Below, piece after piece: positions 62,068 through 64,000 of a stretch of DNA of 64,000 nt. A program made the translations under genes and the position numbers. The notes under the pieces were generated by a model. It searched no databases and was not told where the DNA came from. It was given only the letters and a program-made list of their open reading frames with translations. Numbering within the stretch: the first letter of the stretch is position 1; each line of letters begins with the position of its first letter. This stretch comes from a virus, in IMG/VR virus record IMGVR_UViG_3300020391_000003, positions 62,001 to 126,000 of that record; one strand, written 5' to 3'.

Positions 62068-63477
62068 ATGAAATATTGGATATTATTTTTAATTAGTTTT
62101 ACTTTATGTGCGAATACCTATGATGAAGTTTTTATCAGTGGAAATTCAGATAATCGATTGGACATTGTTTTTGCTCAGCCAGAAAATGAAAATCCAAATT
62201 TAATACCAGATGTATCGAAAATGTGGAATGATGCCTGCGACTACTATCCATTTTACAAAAGATACAAAAACTTTTTCAATGTTCATGTAATCAGTAGAAA
62301 TGATTTTTTAATGCACGATGAATTATGGAATAGCGGCTATTACCAAAGAAATAATTTTAAATTAATTGATGCTAATTTTTCAAAACGCGATCTGGGTTTT
62401 ATGATGAGATTTCCTTTATCTAATAATGGGTGGGCTGCAGACTCATACTTGGAAGAAGGGCGGCTTGGGGCAATGATGGGCACAAATTTCAAAATTTTCG
62501 CCCACGAAATGGGGCATATGTTGGGAGACTTATATGACACCTATTTAAATTACATAGATAGTCATACTCATTATCCTCAAAACATAATTGTGCCAGAAAA
62601 TCACCCTATTTTTCTTGCAAAATGGTTTTATCCCAAGCTTAAGCCAGGGTTTGATAAATGGAGTAGATGGCAAGATTATGAAGATCCAATTACAGGCATC
62701 AAAATAGATGGCCCTTTTATGGAGCATACAGAGCCTCATTCTAGTGAAGACATTTTTAATTATTGGAGAACAACAAGTGATACCACATTAATGAGATCAT
62801 GGAATGCAGAGGGAGCCTTTTTGTGCCCAGTAGAGCGAGAGCATATGGTTTTGTCTCTTCATAAATACATCGACCCACTAGATTCATATTCAGACAATAA
62901 TTTATCGATCAATGATTTTGATGTTTTAGAAGCAAATGTGGTGGATAAAGATGTGATTGATGTTTTGTGGAGCGTAAATGGAGAGCCCATTTCAAATCAG
63001 CATTTTCTTGCGATCAAAGATTTAAATTTAACTCAAGATACCAACATCACACTCACTGCATGGGACAACACACTCAATCACGATTACGAAACTGACAATC
63101 GTGGCGGCTGGGTACGAACAGAAGATTTTTTAACAACTTATTCTACTGGCCCTGAGGGTGTAATTTCAGAAAGAGACGAAAGCAATAAGCTCACACAAAT
63201 TATTGATTATAATTATGCCAAAAACTCTGAAATTAAAAAATGGCATGATTTGATTCCAAATGTTGTTGGTAATTGGAAGCAATCAAACTGGTTTGGGGTG
63301 TTTGGCGTTTTTCAAAATGATTGGATTTATCACGAAAAATTAGCTTGGATTTATGTTCATCAGGCAGAGAGAGGCTTATGGTTGTATCTTGAGGGTGCAG
63401 GATGGCATTGGACAAATACAACCTCTTATCCTTACCTTTACTCGCAAACCAAAAGCGAGTGGATTTGGGTGTATTAA
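62068..63477 (+). CDS. Secreted M64-like metallopeptidase with C-terminal Trp/Tyr-rich domain
   Basis: The 469-residue protein has a signal peptide (KYWILFLISFTLCA). The zinc motif FAHEMGHMLGDLYDTY (His146, Glu147, His150) has the H-E-x-x-H-x-x-G-x-x-x-D/E-x-Y layout of the IgA-peptidase-like M64 family. The C-terminal ~70 residues contain NWFGVFGVF, WIYHEKLAWIYVHQAE and GWHWTNTTSYPYLYS, a Trp/Tyr repeat that I associate with secreted proteins of Verrucomicrobia and relatives. It would be exported and cut proteins outside the cell. Its own leaderless promoter sets it apart from the tail cluster. It may digest the host surface or adjust it for infection. Confidence 0.72.
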   Translation: MKYWILFLISFTLCANTYDEVFISGNSDNRLDIVFAQPENENPNLIPDVSKMWNDACDYYPFYKRYKNFFNVHVISRNDFLMHDELWNSGYYQRNNFKLIDANFSKRDLGFMMRFPLSNNGWAADSYLEEGRLGAMMGTNFKIFAHEMGHMLGDLYDTYLNYIDSHTHYPQNIIVPENHPIFLAKWFYPKLKPGFDKWSRWQDYEDPITGIKIDGPFMEHTEPHSSEDIFNYWRTTSDTTLMRSWNAEGAFLCPVEREHMVLSLHKYIDPLDSYSDNNLSINDFDVLEANVVDKDVIDVLWSVNGEPISNQHFLAIKDLNLTQDTNITLTAWDNTLNHDYETDNRGGWVRTEDFLTTYSTGPEGVISERDESNKLTQIIDYNYAKNSEIKKWHDLIPNVVGNWKQSNWFGVFGVFQNDWIYHEKLAWIYVHQAERGLWLYLEGAGWHWTNTTSYPYLYSQTKSEWIWVY

Positions 63478-63538
63478 TCCCTCTTTTTTCCTTTAATTCT
63501 TTTGATTTCGTCGGGCCCTATATCATTTAAAAATATAT

Positions 63539-64000
63539 TTATAAAAAATAACCAACAGATGGTTCTGGTTTAACATAAAAATATCCGTATTTTTTCATAA
63601 AAATATCCAATTTTATTTTCAAATCGTGTTTATTAATTTCAGAATCTTTTAAACCATATTGTTTAAATACTTTTACATATGTAGATGATATTTTTGGTTT
63701 ATGTATAACAGCATGATAAATCAAACTATATAAATGCATTTCATTGTTTGGAATATAAAAACCATTCGGATGTTTTATCCTTGTATCTAAGATATCTTTT
63801 TGGAGTTTTTTATCATAATAATTATCACCTATCGATCTAAAATCAAATAAAACTTTTTTATTATTTATAATAACATAATTGAGTATTCTGTGTTTCCCAT
63901 CTTCATATCTATCATTTATTGCAGAAGTACCATCTAGAATATTTTTTACTAAATAATAATCACTAACCAATAAATCTACGTCTAAATGATCATCTATAAT
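63539..64000 (-). CDS. Nucleotidyltransferase-like protein, 5' truncated
   Basis: About 150 residues remain before the window edge; the frame is still open there. IDDHLDVDLLVSDYYLVKNI near the visible start resembles the D-x-D of nucleotidyltransferase-fold proteins. Later parts (EMHLYSLIYHAVIHKPKISS) resemble the helical C-terminal half. No start can be given. Tentative. Confidence 0.35.
   Translation of the reverse strand: MIDDHLDVDLLVSDYYLVKNILDGTSAINDRYEDGKHRILNYVIINNKKVLFDFRSIGDNYYDKKLQKDILDTRIKHPNGFYIPNNEMHLYSLIYHAVIHKPKISSTYVKVFKQYGLKDSEINKHDLKIKLDIFMKKYGYFYVKPEPSVGYFL

Noticed and set aside
63510-63520. GGGCCC near the window end as an eighth GC-box
   Set aside because: It lacks the long palindrome, ATTGTGCAA and promoter of the family.

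Overview
The window is a stretch of an AT-rich, double-stranded DNA tailed phage, probably a large lytic one. It holds about 145 mostly tiny, tightly packed genes that often overlap by ATGA or TAATG. Recognisable phage functions include tail fibres with an S74 chaperone, rIIA/rIIB-like proteins, PhoH, an ATP-dependent DNA ligase, dUTPase, dCMP deaminase, a RuvB-like ATPase, a UV-damage endonuclease, an HNH nuclease, a tmRNA and a tRNA-Thr. The host is unknown. Two hints, both inference, favour a PVC-type bacterium such as Verrucomicrobiota: a b558-type succinate dehydrogenase cytochrome b gene, and a secreted M64-like metallopeptidase with a Trp/Tyr-rich C-terminal domain that I associate with that group.

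Layout. 0-1.8 kb: end of a tail fibre gene. 1.8-10.7 kb: nucleotide metabolism and DNA processing (deoxyribosyltransferase-like, GMP reductase, dCMP deaminase, dUTPase, RuvB-like ATPase, Holliday-resolvase-like nuclease), interrupted by the tmRNA at 4721-5082. 10.7-16.5 kb: a glycan cluster (GT25-GT2 fusion, sulfotransferase, two more glycosyltransferase-like proteins, SDR epimerase/reductase). 17.2-19.3 kb: a minus-strand operon (kinase-nucleotidyltransferase fusion, SdhC-like cytochrome b, quinone reductase-like flavoprotein), divergent from tRNA-Thr plus inorganic pyrophosphatase. 20-41 kb: many small early-type genes plus UV endonuclease, rIIA/rIIB-like pair, a mini kinase-like protein, an HhH glycosylase-like protein and DNA ligase. 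40.9-41.26 kb: an ORF-free transcription unit that looks like a structured RNA. 41.7-52.1 kb: small genes on plus (to 47.0 kb) and then minus strand (47.25-51.9 kb), punctuated by seven GC-box repeat elements. 52.2-63.5 kb: PhoH, then structural/tail genes, 2OG-oxygenase-like proteins and the secreted peptidase. 63.5-64 kb: an incomplete minus-strand gene.

Two global features stand out. First, about forty near-consensus sigma70-type promoters (TTGACA, usually 17 bases, TATAAT-like) sit so that the start codon lies only 5-8 bases after the -10 box. This predicts pervasive leaderless transcripts, and few genes have a Shine-Dalgarno sequence. The gene after the tmRNA and the gene after the tRNA also begin 5-6 bases after the encoded CCA, so RNA 3' processing would leave near-leaderless messages as well. 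Second, the 41.7-52.1 kb region carries an oriented repeat (AAAAGTT, G5-7C3-7 palindrome, ATTGTGCAA, then in most copies a TTGAC promoter) every 1.5-2 kb, seen nowhere else in the window. Two structural genes instead carry a shared AAAATAGTGTA box exactly 10 bases before ATG, a candidate late promoter.

All functional calls come from reading motifs by eye; no database search was run.
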